DNA from: Bactericera cockerelli
Taxonomy: Eukaryota > Arthropoda > Insecta > Hemiptera > Triozidae
DNA: 64,000 nt
Assembly: GCA_024516035.1 (NCBI GenBank)
Contig: CM044959.1
Location: 33,408,662-33,472,661 of the forward strand
Direction: 5' to 3'
A model generated the notes under the pieces. That model was given only the letters and a program-made list of their open reading frames with translations. It did not search any database and had not been told where the DNA came from. Positions within the stretch are counted from its first letter, which is position 1, and every line of letters begins with the position of its first letter. Of the stretch, positions 13,801 through 23,624 are shown piece after piece. Both the position numbers and the translations under genes were made by a program.

Positions 13801-16800
13801 AAAGCCGAAGTCCCTCCGACAGTAGAAGCCCAGGAAACAGAAGACGTCATAGTAGTAGCTCGTCTCTCAACAGGGAGAAAAAATCTGCCAGCAAAAGTCC
13901 TCTCAGCTCTCCAAAAATGGCACGAGACATCGCCAAACCCAGCACAAGTAAAACTGAGACAACTGGAACTGTTCATGTTGAAACTTCTATGAAAAAAGTT
14001 CCACTGGCAAACATTGCGACAACCTCCCGAGATGGAGCTTACAAGGACACTTCAGATGGTTACACTACCACTGATCTGGACGAGGAAGAAATGGAAGCGA
14101 TGGCAGTCAAAACTGTGATACAAATCAAAATTAAACCGGACGATGCACCAATCACTAATAAAAGCGAAGAACACGTCCTGAACCAATACAGCGCCTTCAA
14201 AGAGGACAACAACAAACTGGGGCTGCATAATCTCTCAGAGGCGGAGAGGAAGAAGCTGAGTCTAGGGACGCAGAGGAGTTTCGAGGACAAGGCTGAGCGG
14301 GACCTGAGTGACATGCTGCACGGGAGCTCAGAGCTCATGCTGCTGCTCCTGCCTAACAGCAGCCGCGAGAACTCGGAGGAGAGAGGTTTGTGGTTTTATA
14401 TTTTTATTTTTCTTTGTTTTAAGGACCATTTCAAGGTAAATTATACTACAAAACGAAAACCATGAATTAAATTGTTTGTGTAATCAGCCATTGAGTTAGA
14501 TCTCTGTATTCCTTAACGTGAAACACGGCAAAAAAACCGTCTCTGTTCAATTAACACCTATATTTGTAATGCGGTTAAATGTTGTTTTATTTCTTCTTCG
14601 ATTATAATTTTGTTTTTATAATAGAGAACCTATCAGTGTTCCAATCAATTTCATGTGAATGTTTCCAGAGCTCAGAAAGAAGGAAATGAAGATCAACCTG
14701 TCCATGGACACAATCATGGCGCCACCGGTGTCTTTGTCCGCGCCTGAAATCAACGATGCCAGCTTCTACATACAGGACAACTACGACATTCCCATCCGCG
14801 AGGCTTTCAGCTCCAGCGAGCTGCTGCATGAGAAGAAAATGGCTCGCCTCTATCAGAGCCTGGAGGAGATGGAAGCGGAGAACAAAGAGTATATGAAGAA
14901 GATCGCCGAGTCCCCGAAGAAGCTGATAAGGAAGAAGAGTTTGAACGAGAAGGAGAATCTGAAGAGGAGGATGTTGCTGGAGCGACGCAGGAGTTCGGAG
15001 ACCGAGGAATCGGACCCTGGGCGGCGCTACGGCGTTGATAAGGTCAGAGGCAAGACCAAGTCCAGTGAGGATGAGATGAGTGACGGCAACTATCTGTCGG
15101 ATGATAACAGCAGGGCTGAGATGTCGAGCAAGAGAATCTCTTTCGGATCGACGTATCATTCGGACTTGGAAACACGTGAGTTATTTCAACAAACCTTCTT
15201 GATTAATGTTAAGGGAGCGGCCTTGGTTATGCCAGAAATAATGAACTTTCGGTAGCTTTGTAAGAGTATAAGACTTTTTTTAAACTCTAAAATAATTGCC
15301 AGACAGTTAAGTCATTTGGGTTTTACTGTTCAACTTCTTGTGCATAATTTTATCCCTCACAAGCTCTATTATTTATGGAATCTTAGCCCGACTTATTGCC
15401 TGATTCCACTGATCATTTAATGGTGTTTTTTGTGACCTATAGAGACTATTGAGTTTTTTTTTCCAAACAAGCCATGGATTTTTACTAAAAAACATTACCG
15501 CTACTTCTCATTTAGATCGATTATAATTTTGTTTCAGATAACGAAGATGACTATGACATTGCGGAAACCATCGAGCACACCAGTGGCGGAGCTACAAGTG
15601 ATAGAGACAATGACAGTGACTATTTTCCGGAAAAAACTCTCCACGAATCTGGCTACGACTATGACAGTGACGATCTGGACCCAGGGTTTCCCCAACTGGA
15701 GCATGACTCACGTGATGGCTCTCACACTCCTGTCGTCAAAGACGAGGAGTATTATGAAAACTTAGGAGACGTGCTTACCAAGAAGTACGCGCTGCCGCTC
15801 AACGACATCCAGATCACGATCGATAAGCCAGATGATGAACCGGACTTTGTGAAAGGTAAGAAGGAAGAGCTGGGGTGAAGAGTGAAGCACTAGTACAAGT
15901 AGTCCAATTCTCGTAACTAATACCTTACAGAATCCTCTACATGTTCAAATATGTCCAATTTGTCAATAAGAAGTAAATCACTTATTTCAAATAAAATTCA
16001 GGCTGGCTTAAACAACAAGCTTGTTGTCTTTTTAAGGTAGAGAGAGTAGGATAATTCAATCACTACTAATGGGTCATTTTTTTCATAGGAGTTTGAACTT
16101 TTTTGTATTTCATAGGAAACGTTGAGTCACAGACTGAACTATCATTAGGTTTTTCCTTTGTATTATTTTAAAGTAAATTGACATATTTTTATTGGATTGA
16201 CTGAATGATTCTAATGATATTTTATTACAACGCCAAAGGTCTCATTCATTCCCAACTAACCTATCCTATTGATGTATTTTGATTTTTATTTCAGGAAAAT
16301 ACGAAGTGGACAACGACATGTTGCTGAAACGCTCCAAGCTGAAGCCTCAATACTCCAGCGAGCTGAGTGAAGCTAGCAACATTACTGACGACGAGTTGGA
16401 TGAAGATGAGAATGCTGTTGACTTTGATGAGCTATTTGAGGAAAACCTTGATGAGGAAGAATCCGAATTAGATCAACCCATCAACTTTGCGAGGAACCGT
16501 TATAATAAGTGAGTATTTGTGATAGTAGATAGAGGTGAAGAACTTTAAATTTGTTTTGATAAAATATGCCTAGGGCTGGTTGCTTGAGTGCAATATTGGA
16601 GATGCTTTAAGAATGTCTACCCTGAGGTGAATCAAAGAATAGGAATTTTAGCTAGTCGGTATCGGACCTACTAATTGGCCACAGTGATCACCCAAAGGAA
16701 ACAATTTTGTATCTCATTAATTTAAGCATGATAGACTGAGATATTTTTGATAAAAAATTGTTGTTCATGTTGTGTTCTTTTATTATTAAAACTCAAGTGA

Positions 16801-18167
16801 TTAATATAGTTTAAAAAATCCACAGTTCATGTTGTATTGTTTGGTATAAAATTACAAGATATCCTACCTTCATTGACTTTTGAATTGTCTTGTTTTATTT
16901 TTCAGCTTTATGGAGGATGAAGGAGACACGATTTATCATCCAAAATTGATGACTGTGAAAACCAGTGAGGAGGATTTAGACGAGGCCCCTCCTGTGCCTG
17001 AACATCAGGATGACGGCCCTGAAATCCCTGAGCGAACCAGCTCTATGGAGAGAAACAAACTTTCCCCCCACTCCATGCTGAAGAAGCAACCAGTGAAACC
17101 TATCCTGAAGAACAGAGGCAAGAAAGTAGGAGAAGTGTTAGACGTAGAAATTCACATCGACAACAGTGAGCCAACCTTTGACAGTATAATTCTCAAATCT
17201 CCGAAAACGACGAAGAAGAAGAAACAGGATAATACCCCAGAAAATTCGAGAAAGTCAAAACTGAGTAATATTTTGAAACCAATCCTCAAGAAAGAAATGG
17301 TACACGACGTTGAAAAAGACAGCGAAAACTTCAAACAGTTCCCGGTTGCTGCCGGGGGCAATATCCTCCTAATTCCCAAATCTCTTCAGAAAGTTTCCGA
17401 TGTTGACACAAGTGACACGGACACAGAGAAAACTCGCAAGAAGCATGTCCGCATCACAGAGCCAGGAAACACACCCGGATGAAAATGATCTTACAAAGAA
17501 AGCCATCATCAACCACTACAGCGATCTGGTGAAAGAATATGGAACTAGGGCAAAGAACTCTACACCGAAAATGATTCTCAATTATGAGGAGCTCAAAGCC
17601 AGGGCTACAGAAGTTGAAAACGGCGAGTCCGTAGATTGGGACAAGGTAGTGGAGCCCAGTACAGAGCAGGTGGTAGATCCACAGTATGAGAGCGAAATGA
17701 GGGATCCCTTCAGTGAAAATAAAATTGTTTTGGAGCAAACCAATCCCTTTGGAATGGAACCAACCAGAGAATATCCTATAACACAAAGAAATATTTCAAA
17801 TCTCAATCATCACAATGAGAAGCATTCAAGTGAAGTACCTAAAAGAACATCAAGCTATACTAGAATCAATGGCAATGCAATATCAAAAGACATGAGCAGT
17901 GATCTCCAACTTGTACCAACTAATGAACAAACAAACAGTTCTCACGTGTCTAAGGACATCAGGCAAAACCGAATGCACTCGTACTTTGACTACACAGTTG
18001 ACGTGTTTGTGTTTGGCATTGCCTGCTGGATCTACTTCTTCAAGCATCCCATCCTGTGCGTGCCCATCCTGCTCCTGTTGATATGCAAGCAGATCTACGA
18101 GAATAGGGAGAGCTTTCTGTTCTGGAAGAAATATTATAAACAATACGAACAGACGCCACCCAAGTAA
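1748..18167 (+). CDS. Gene 1: membrane-tethered FN3-Ig-Ig-FN3 muscle-type protein (12 exons, ~1,600 aa)
   Basis: Joined exons: 1748-1832, 4301-4417, 6078-6340, 7430-7652, 10188-10475, 11523-11650, 12447-12619, 13154-14385, 14669-15175, 15538-15855, 16295-16508, 16906-18167. Every junction has GT-AG ends and matching phase. Domains: MGNSSS start (myristoylation consensus), FN3 at about 30-137, Ig 138-229, Ig 230-325, FN3 326-424, then over 1,100 residues of low-complexity charged sequence, and two adjacent hydrophobic stretches in the last 60 residues. FN3 and Ig modules of this kind bind myosin or titin-class filaments; the lipid signal and tail suggest a link between sarcomere and a membrane such as the SR (inference). 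Nearest family: myosin-binding protein H/myomesin-like; fly CG14964 (MnM) comes to mind but I could not compare it. One frame break at 17480 interrupts the last exon. Confidence 0.8.
1833..4300. other. Gene 1 intron 1
   Basis: 2.5 kb of AT-rich sequence. Apart from the 26-bp array and a short direct duplication near 4091-4160 (gaagttttttactgagc twice) I see nothing coding; small ORFs here have no protein-like pattern. Confidence 0.5.
3125..3302. repeat. 26-bp minisatellite in gene 1 intron 1
   Basis: Five good copies of a 26-bp unit (tagattgatcattctaaatt + 6) starting at 3125, 3151, 3177, 3203 and 3229, then two decayed ones. Confidence 0.85.
4301..4417 (+). CDS. Gene 1 exon 2: FN3-1, first half
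   Basis: Acceptor taatttccag, donor gtaact. Encodes PPAPPGKPQLIPDSPGTE and then IRWEPPEYDGGSPVTG, the A-C strands of an FN3 with the diagnostic Trp and the P-x-x-DGG-x-P turn. The donor of this exon is the founder unit of the 31-bp array that follows. Confidence 0.85.
4412..5263 (+). repeat. 31-bp minisatellite copying a 5' splice site (~27.5 copies)
   Basis: Begins in the last six bases of exon 4301-4417 (ttacag) and runs into the intron. Unit core: ttacaggtaactagtcagta + 11 bases. Most copies keep CAG/GTAACT, a few read cagata or cattta. A block of ten units is itself duplicated: marker cagccgttat occurs at 4651 and 4961, 310 bp apart. Reading through the first donor meets TAG after two codons. 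Confidence 0.95.
5551..5725 (-). mobile_element. tRNA-derived SINE, family C
   Basis: Inverse of the copy at 5858: tail (aataat…cgcc) at left, tRNA-like head (gagctaccgggac) at right. Pol III B box ggttcgaa-like and A box tagctcagtggt are recognisable. It lies head to head with the next copy, 132 bp away. Confidence 0.8.
5858..6069 (+). mobile_element. tRNA-derived SINE, family C, abutting exon 6078
   Basis: Head gtcccggtagctcagtggta, B box gggttcaaaaccc, 3' part ending gcagtataaataaggcgat and an (att)n tail. The tail stops 8 bases before the first base of exon 6078, so the intron's 3' end is SINE sequence; a ctaat branch-point-like site lies in it near 6034. Confidence 0.85.
6078..6340 (+). 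CDS. Gene 1 exon 3: FN3-1 second half and start of Ig-1
   Basis: Starts phase 1, ends phase 0. Contains YLVEHRRTGS, the L-x-P-G-W-x-Y-x-F-R-V motif and SAENGVGFSDPGP of FN3, then APSFVRALHDTTALEDEK opening an I-set Ig. It is very GC-rich (about 70% by eye) compared with later exons of the same gene. Its acceptor is only 8 bases after the tail of a SINE. Confidence 0.88.
7430..7652 (+). CDS. Gene 1 exon 4: Ig-1 body
   Basis: Encodes VEFTVQVEGIPTPKVAWYKDG through the DEGEIKCTATNRAG motif, a typical I-set domain with the core Trp and the F-strand Cys. The B-strand Cys is replaced (FTVQ), so no canonical disulfide can form, as is usual for intracellular muscle Ig domains. Phase 0 in, phase 1 out at ggtgag. 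Confidence 0.9.
7680..7860 (+). repeat. Dispersed repeat with polyadenylation-like end
   Basis: gttgggtggaagagattgcc … ccccgctctttag, ending caataaagcttt. An inverse copy is at 43360-43565, a partial one at 25565-25740. It could be the 3' end of a retroposon. Confidence 0.55.
8127..8240 (+). mobile_element. pogo/Tigger-like element end
   Basis: acagtaaaatctcgctaact followed by cgaaa-type repeats resembles known pogo/Tigger inverted repeats. The other end was not found. Confidence 0.35.
9016..10008. mobile_element. 993-bp TIR element
   Basis: Left end ctgggccttgttcctgaaag; right end is its inverse (ctttcaggaacagagccctg). Subterminal regions are full of ccgcactccgca-type short repeats on both sides. 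Flanks share only tac. No transposase frame; non-autonomous. Confidence 0.65.
9240..9520 (+). mobile_element. Two decayed 5S-SINE heads inside a TIR element
   Basis: ggcgcattgaatgcaccgat … aagttaagctacgtccagcg at 9240-9300 and a second, poorer copy at 9388-9520, within the 9016-10008 element. Other fragments: 6790-6960 (-) and 19725-19785 (+). Confidence 0.5.
10188..10475 (+). CDS. Gene 1 exon 5: Ig-2
   Basis: One exon encodes a complete Ig: APPSIRLPKQYEDG, GMPPPTARWLHNGEPL and the DRGEYQAHAVNSLG motif. Both canonical Cys positions are lost (KLKVSV and YQAHAV), giving a disulfide-free I-set fold. It is symmetric in phase (1-1) and very GC-rich. Confidence 0.9.
10526..10796 (-). mobile_element. 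tRNA-derived SINE, family D
   Basis: Inverse of the copy at 31533: head region with tggcagagtgagttagcgcg on the minus strand, B box gggttcgattccc, 3' part with the tctgcgctacccactaaaat end. It starts 50 bases after the donor of exon 10188-10475. Confidence 0.8.
11523..11650 (+). CDS. Gene 1 exon 6: FN3-2, first half
   Basis: Encodes DRPLRPGKAKVVMTLGKSV, LSWSEPEDDGG and IGNYIVEYFR, the A-C' strands of an FN3 domain. Phase 1 in, 0 out. Confidence 0.88.
11785..11993 (+). mobile_element. tRNA-derived SINE, family C
   Basis: Near-identical to the 5858 copy, with 7-bp acceptor-stem complementarity (gtcccgg / ccgggac), B box gggttcgaaaccc and (att)n tail. Confidence 0.85.
12447..12619 (+). CDS. 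Gene 1 exon 7: FN3-2, second half
   Basis: Encodes IGWNMWLKAATC, then L-I-E-G-S-E-Y-K-F-R-V-K-A-E-N-P-Y-G (FN3 F and G strands) and the end VFIPDPKRG. Phase 0 in, 2 out. After this exon no further folded domain is visible in the gene. Confidence 0.88.
13154..14385 (+). CDS. Gene 1 exon 8: long disordered, Ser/Arg/Lys-rich region
   Basis: About 410 codons without recognisable fold. At about residues 610-680 there is a dense SR-type block with RSPP, SPPPRRRKKSKSRSP and RRRHSSSSS motifs. Upstream lie acidic and Ser-rich pieces (DDSLSSGSSVFLSD) and a GRFADKENASLHSLDN stretch. Many SP and RxxS sites suggest heavy phosphorylation (inference). The donor at 14386 (gtttgt) is weak but gives the right phase (1) for the next exon. 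Confidence 0.8.
14669..15175 (+). CDS. Gene 1 exon 9: helical charged region
   Basis: Encodes ELRKKEMKINLSMDTIM, then FSSSELLHEKKMARLYQSL and EEMEAENKEYMKKIAESP, likely a coiled coil. A basic stretch with RKKSLNEKENLKRRM and repeated phosphorylatable serines follows. Phase 1-1, so it could be skipped without frame change. Confidence 0.82.
15538..15855 (+). CDS. Gene 1 exon 10: acidic disordered region
   Basis: Acceptor gtttcag, donor gtaag, phase 1-1. Encodes NEDDYDIAETIEHTSGG, DRDNDSDYFPEKTL and YDYDSDDLDPGFPQ, ending in DKPDDEPDFVKG. Strongly acidic and Tyr/Asp-rich. It is read in a frame different from the longest ATG-started ORF here. Confidence 0.8.
16295..16508 (+). CDS. Gene 1 exon 11: acidic linker
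   Basis: Encodes KYEVDNDMLLKRSKLKP, then a run rich in D and E (ITDDELDEDENAVDFDELF). Phase 1 in, 2 out at gtgagt. Confidence 0.8.
16906..18167 (+). CDS. Gene 1 exon 12: C-terminal region and membrane hairpin, with one frame break
   Basis: The first part (to TGA 17480-17482) encodes NFMEDEGDTIYHPKL, APPVPEHQDDGPEIPERTSS and the paired motifs KPILKNRGKK and KPILKKE. The +1 frame, open from about 17400, continues with DENDLTKKAIINHYSDLV and ends at TAA 18165. Its last 60 residues hold two neighbouring hydrophobic runs (VDVFVFGIACWIYFF and ILCVPILLLLI) separated by KHP, then FWKKYYKQYE. This looks like a hairpin or tail anchor facing the cytosol. Because both halves look genuinely coding, a one-base indel is more likely than a true stop; alternatives are in the findings. 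Confidence 0.75.
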
Positions 18168-18486
18168 AAATTAATGGCTACAGGATTGTGCGAAAATCTT
18201 GAAAAATAACATCGGCTCCACAAGACAGTGTAGAGGCACTTTAGTCCAGATGTTGCGGGTTCATCTTTTGGTCCAAGTTTTTTTATTTTTTAAGAGTAAT
18301 TTTTTTGGGGACTGGCTAACTTTTTTAGGTTCTCTATTTTTGTCAACTTTAAAAAATGTGCATGTGCTCATGTCACAAATTCCTTCATCAAGAGAGGGAT
18401 GAGAAGCTCCAGTTGTGTTGAAATTTTGGAACCAGAATTTTGAGGAAGGTAAAAAACAGAACTAGTTTTTTCTTGTTAGAATATTA

Positions 18487-18876
18487 AATAAACTGTCGAT
18501 GGACTTAATAGTAAGGTATACTATTACACTGCTCTAGTTTATTTCATTCCACTCGAAATGAAATAACTACATATTATTGTACATGTTCAGTGTAAAATTC
18601 AACGTTGTAAGTAGATGTGTTGTCATAATTTATGCTTGTCATATCGGAGCGTTTTTTATACCATGTTTTATGTTCTTTTCTATATTATTCTTTTAAAGCG
18701 TTGAAATTCTGTACAAAAACAGGCAATTCGCGTCAAATTTAACACATTATCACTAAACACATTATCACCGGCTGCTGAGTCTGAATAAGGGAGTGTTCTG
18801 CAAAATGTAAATATTAATAATTCAAATGTATTTTTACTTACTGTACTTATCATTTTTCTTTAACACGAAAAATAAA
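18487..18876 (+). terminator. Gene 1 polyadenylation signals
   Basis: AATAAA at 18487-18492 and again at 18871-18876, 320 and 700 bases after the stop codon. Either would give a normal 3' UTR. Confidence 0.5.
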
Positions 18877-20093
18877 TGAAGAATCGAAAACATTCAATTA
18901 ATTTTTATTATTTTTACATGCAAATTAGATACTCAGTATTACTTCCGAGTATGCTATAGATATTTTTCAAGTAATTGATTTTGTATAAGATAAACATCTC
19001 TTTCAACCACCGTCATTAGAGCGACGGTGGATCACCCACAATCTCTATGGGACTTACCTAATTAGGGCCGGAAATCTAGCAGATCATGGATTGCTTTATT
19101 CACCAGGGACGGATTCGAAACCAAAATGGTCACCAATGTACAACATCACCATGCTGTACGTTGTTAACTACAGTGCTTTGTGGAGATCTGGGCCTCAGTC
19201 CAGGAAGATTTCTTAATCTCATAATCTCCAAATCTCACTTTTTAGCTCATATTATTTTAACTAATTTTGCCGGTTGAAATTGAGGATTTTTGTGAAGGAG
19301 GTTGAAAGGAAGGACTCAGAAGCCAAAATCTTAGAAGCCAAATAAAAATAGCTTAGGATGGGTCCTTTATAATTATACAAAAAAAAAGAAATTGAAAAAT
19401 AAAACAAATGATTTATTATTATTTTGAGAGTGAAAGTGCCTTCTAGAATGATGGCCTGGTGTATTCAAAGCATCATCTAATACTTACTAGGTAGATTGGG
19501 CTGAAAAAGAAAAATGACCACCCTGTATAAAGTGATCATCTTGCAAGGCCTACGTGTTTTTGGGTACACAAACATTGAACATATTAGAAATGCATTAATA
19601 AAAAAGTGTTATTATTAGCAGAAAATTTGTTCTAAAAATACGAAGCACTCTCGGGGAACGTGGAATCTTATTAACTTGTTTTGTTGTTTACATGAGTTCA
19701 GTATTTCTCGACAGCGGAGACTGCAGGATGAACACACCACTTCCCGATGGATCACTGAAGTTAAGCAACGTCGAACATGAAAAGGACATTATGTAGATGG
19801 CGCCCATCTTATTTTCGAATTCTTAATAAATGCCTTCTTGGTACGGTAGGTAGGTAGTAGGTAATTCTTTGTAGATTGTAGTAATAATGGCTTGTATTGT
19901 TTTAAACCATAGTAATAATTGTTATGTATGTACAAGTTATGTGTCCTTGTGTTATATCACAGCGTAGATGGGTAACTCAACTGGCTCAGCACTACAAACA
20001 TCCTTATAACTTCATTAAATTTGCCTGGTAACTTATTGCATTCTCTGGTACATAATACCGCCAGTGCTTGTTTCTCATACAAGGAACAACTAA

Positions 20094-20475
20094 TTTTTCC
20101 TCACGAGGTATGAGTGGACTCCGGACATTCAAGGAAAGAGACAGAAAATCCCTATTTATTCTATAAAATATATAAAACCTGTTTGACTGCTGGAGTAAAG
20201 GGACTTTTCAGTCTAACCTCGATCATATTTATTTCAAAAAATGTCACTTGTAATCCAGAGAGGAAATTGCTCAAGTATTCTGAGTACTTTGCCCTCTGGA
20301 TTGCAAATGGCAGAAATTTATTATCTGTAAAATAAAATAAATAAAAAAATATTAAGATACCTCGGCAGTATAAACAAGGTATATTCTATTCTATTCTACC
20401 CTGCTGGGAATCGAACTCAGGAGTCAGGGCATACATGAAAGTCTAGTACGCTACGCCACTCGGGCACGGTGACTA
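20094..20475 (-). mobile_element. Family D SINE split by another insertion
   Basis: 20094-20150 and 20396-20475 are the two halves of a minus-strand family D SINE. The 250 bases between them, ending in a (tattc)-like run, are foreign to the family. The ORF-like sequence inside is not convincing. Confidence 0.55.
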
Positions 20476-21642
20476 ATTTAAACCATAATTAATTGTTTTA
20501 CATAATTTACAGAGTGCAATGTTAGTCAAGTGGTTAACGCGCTAGTCTGGTAATCCAGGTAGCGTAGGGATCCGTTAGTTCGAATCCCACCCAATATGAA
20601 AAGATTGACTGATAAGCAGGGAGTAGACCAGCATTGGCTTGCTTCTGGGGGCCCTTATCAATTATTAGCCTCCTTGTAAAGACAGTGGTAGAAGTGCTAA
20701 GTCATTCCTCAACTGTCTGGCTACCATCGTTCACGATGACGCCACCCTATGACGCGATGATGATATCAAAAGATATTAGAAGCGTTATTATTTTTCATAG
20801 TGAGATGTTAATTAAGGAGAGTGGCATTGATAAGTATCCTATAGGTATGACCTATATCTATCAATATTTGATTACATGCTATACCTACTTTAAAAACTTT
20901 GGCTCCCAGTCCCAACGTGATCTAACTAAGATCTTCATGACTTCAAGCCAGCACTCGTATGTAACTAGATGCAAGACCTTTGGTATTTCATGCTCTTGCA
21001 CACGAAACGTTCGCCTGTCAATCAACTCCATTGTTATGTGGTCTACCTGTCTCATTGTGATTATTCTCCGCCCAGGTGAATCCAAGTACATCAATTATAT
21101 TTCACAAATATTCGGGGAAATGCCAACAAATCAAAGCCAAAACATAAATCTACTTGAACAACAAAATAAGAGATAATAACAAGGTGGACATGGGACGAAC
21201 GATCAGCCAGTGGGGGAGGGGGGCAGACTGTTAGCGTGATTTTTAAAAAGAGCGAAATTTAAAATTAAACATAGGTCATTATGCACAAAACGCGCATGCC
21301 AGTCGAAATTCTGTTTTATTCTGAGGTACTCATCTCGAAACTATGGAACAGTACGAAATAAAATAATCGAAAAAAATAAATAGATGAAAAAAACTTTAGA
21401 AATTTAAAATTGTGCTTATTGTACTCTTTTTAAATTAGGATTTTTAAGAACAATGTAGTTAACTTTATAGATGAAGTTAGAATTTTATCACTCTCGCGAA
21501 TAATTTTAATTCAAACGAAAACTTAGATTTTTAGTTCATACAAAATGTTCGGTGCTGAAGTGCAAATGATCAAGATGGTGACCTGGTATCGGATTTGAAG
21601 GTGTTTCAAGACAGAGCTCTCCTCGAACTTCTAGAACAGAAA

Positions 21643-21661
21643 ATGTCGACGTTAGAAACAG
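21643..21661 (+). CDS. Candidate start exon of gene 2 (speculative)
   Basis: ATG in the context gaaaATG opens six codons (MSTLET) and ends in phase 1 at a ggtggg donor, exactly the phase needed by exon 28228. It follows a stretch that could be 5' UTR. Such short matches arise easily by chance, so this is only a candidate to test against transcripts. Confidence 0.15.
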
Positions 21662-23624
21662 GTGGGTGCAGCTTTTCTTTATTGCCTAACTGGCGGTCAT
21701 AGCATTCACTGGCGGCTACAGGGGCAATGTGACCCATCAGACTTGGAGTCGCCTAGAATAGACGACCTTGAAAAATATTTTGGTGAACTTGTTGCCTAAT
21801 TTTGGATTTGACAACATTCCATCAAGGTAATGGGGTGTCTTCACATGCTCGGGATCTATAGTAGACTTAAAAAGCCAAACACTCTCATGACTTTACCTGA
21901 GATGGGGGCGTAAAATTATTTTGGTGAACTTGTTGCCTAATTTTGGATTTGACAACATTTCATAAAGGTATTGGTGCATGTGTGTCTTCACTTGCTCGGG
22001 ATGTAGAGTAGACTTAAAAAGCCAAACACTGTCATGACTTTACCTGAGATAGTTGCGTTTTACGTCCAAATCTGACAGGTCATGAGCCCAAAGACTGAGA
22101 GATCACGTCACATATTACTACAATTAGATAAAAACAACACACCAATGATAGAAACTCACCACTCTCAACATCTCCGTTTCAACCATCACACTACGCACTC
22201 TGATTGATTATTGCCTTCAAAACCAATCAGAGTGCGTTGTGACCGTTGAAAGGGATATTGTGAGAATGAAAGAATGAGAGTTGGAACGAGGGCCAGGTAT
22301 GAGATAAGATTCATGGGAAGGAGAGAGAAACAGACTTGCAAGAGACAAGGCTCAAATTATAAATTAGGATTACACCAAAGATAAGGGCTGACCGTCCTTC
22401 AAGTCGGACTATCCACCAATCACAATGCACTATAGTCCTACTTAAGGGACGGTGTACCCTTAGCATTGTTGTAATCTAATTTTTAATTTCGCCCTAAAGG
22501 TTAAATTTCATTGAGACAATTACAGTTGTAAATTGTGTTACACTGCAGTATACTTTTTTTTTTTAATTTAAATTTTTTGGCATTGGTTATTCCCTTATCA
22601 TGGGAATTTGCCATACAGCCAACAGTATACTTTAACAAGCAGGCTGTCGCCCGCTTTGCGGGCCGAGGCATGGCCGTGAAAGCAAAAAATCCTTTTTCGC
22701 CAATGGCAGGTGTTGTAGTGGGAATTTCGAAAAATCCCGTCTTATTGCACATCTAGACTATAAGACAAAGCTACCTACCAAATTTCAGCTTCCTAGGACT
22801 TACGGTTTGGGCTGTAGAGCGATGATCAGTCAGTGGTCAGTGGTCAGTGGTCAGTGAGTGTCTTTGACATTTATATATAGAGATGTCATCTCAAACAAAA
22901 GCAACCCGGGGCAAATGTGTTTCAAATCAATGATTACGGTCAGGATTATTGTATCATACATCAGAACATGCTCCAGGCAACATTTTTTGCATGCCGCATG
23001 CGGCATGCAAAGACCCTGACAAGACCTCTGACACCACAAGTAAAGAGCCGGGATTCAACTGAGTGCAACATTTTGTTTCAAAAAGTTTCACAACATTTGT
23101 TTCTCGAATTTTGAATGGGAAGTACAGCAAGGGTTGTTCCAGTAGGTGGAATTTGATCTCATTTGACTTTAAAGGAAGAACCAAGCATAAAAAAAGCTTC
23201 GCAACGTTGCGAGATAAAATAATGTTGCACTAAACTTAGTAGAATCCCAGCCTTACAGAGGCAACAATATTTCTGATATAATTTCAGTATGTATACCTAC
23301 TGTCTTGTACATAATAATATTATATGTGTGCCAGGTGTGCCTATGTACCTACCCTACACCCTATACCCTACATGGGGCTGCCAAATCTTGATACTCACAA
23401 TAATCTACAGGAATTGTATATACTTTGTTAAATATCTATTCATAATACTCATCTATTTATGTATCGTACAGTGATGATTATGCTATTTTAGTGTGAAAAT
23501 TGAAAGTATTAGTACCTACCCCCTAGAATCCATCTTATCGACTTCTTGTATGTCAATGAGCCATCACACTTCATAGACGACAAAAAATCATAGAAAGTCT
23601 CCTTCCAATCACTCGAGAAAGTTT

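Larger units (their letters stand above)
15176..16905. other. Short introns of gene 1 between exons 9-12
   Basis: Three introns (15176-15537, 15856-16294, 16509-16905) of plain AT-rich sequence with clear pyrimidine tracts and tttcag-type acceptors; nothing else seen. Confidence 0.6.

Noticed and set aside
13178..15159. Minus-strand ORFs of 90-185 codons opposite gene 1 exons
   Set aside because: They are mirror shadows of biased codons in the real plus-strand exons.
20885..21094. Minus-strand ORF resembling a transposon-type protein fragment
   Set aside because: Only 69 codons, no recognisable catalytic motif, no flanking element; too weak to call.
20634..21176. 180-aa plus-strand ORF
   Set aside because: Its start lies in dispersed repeat family A; composition is Ile/Ser/Tyr-rich without domain or splice support.
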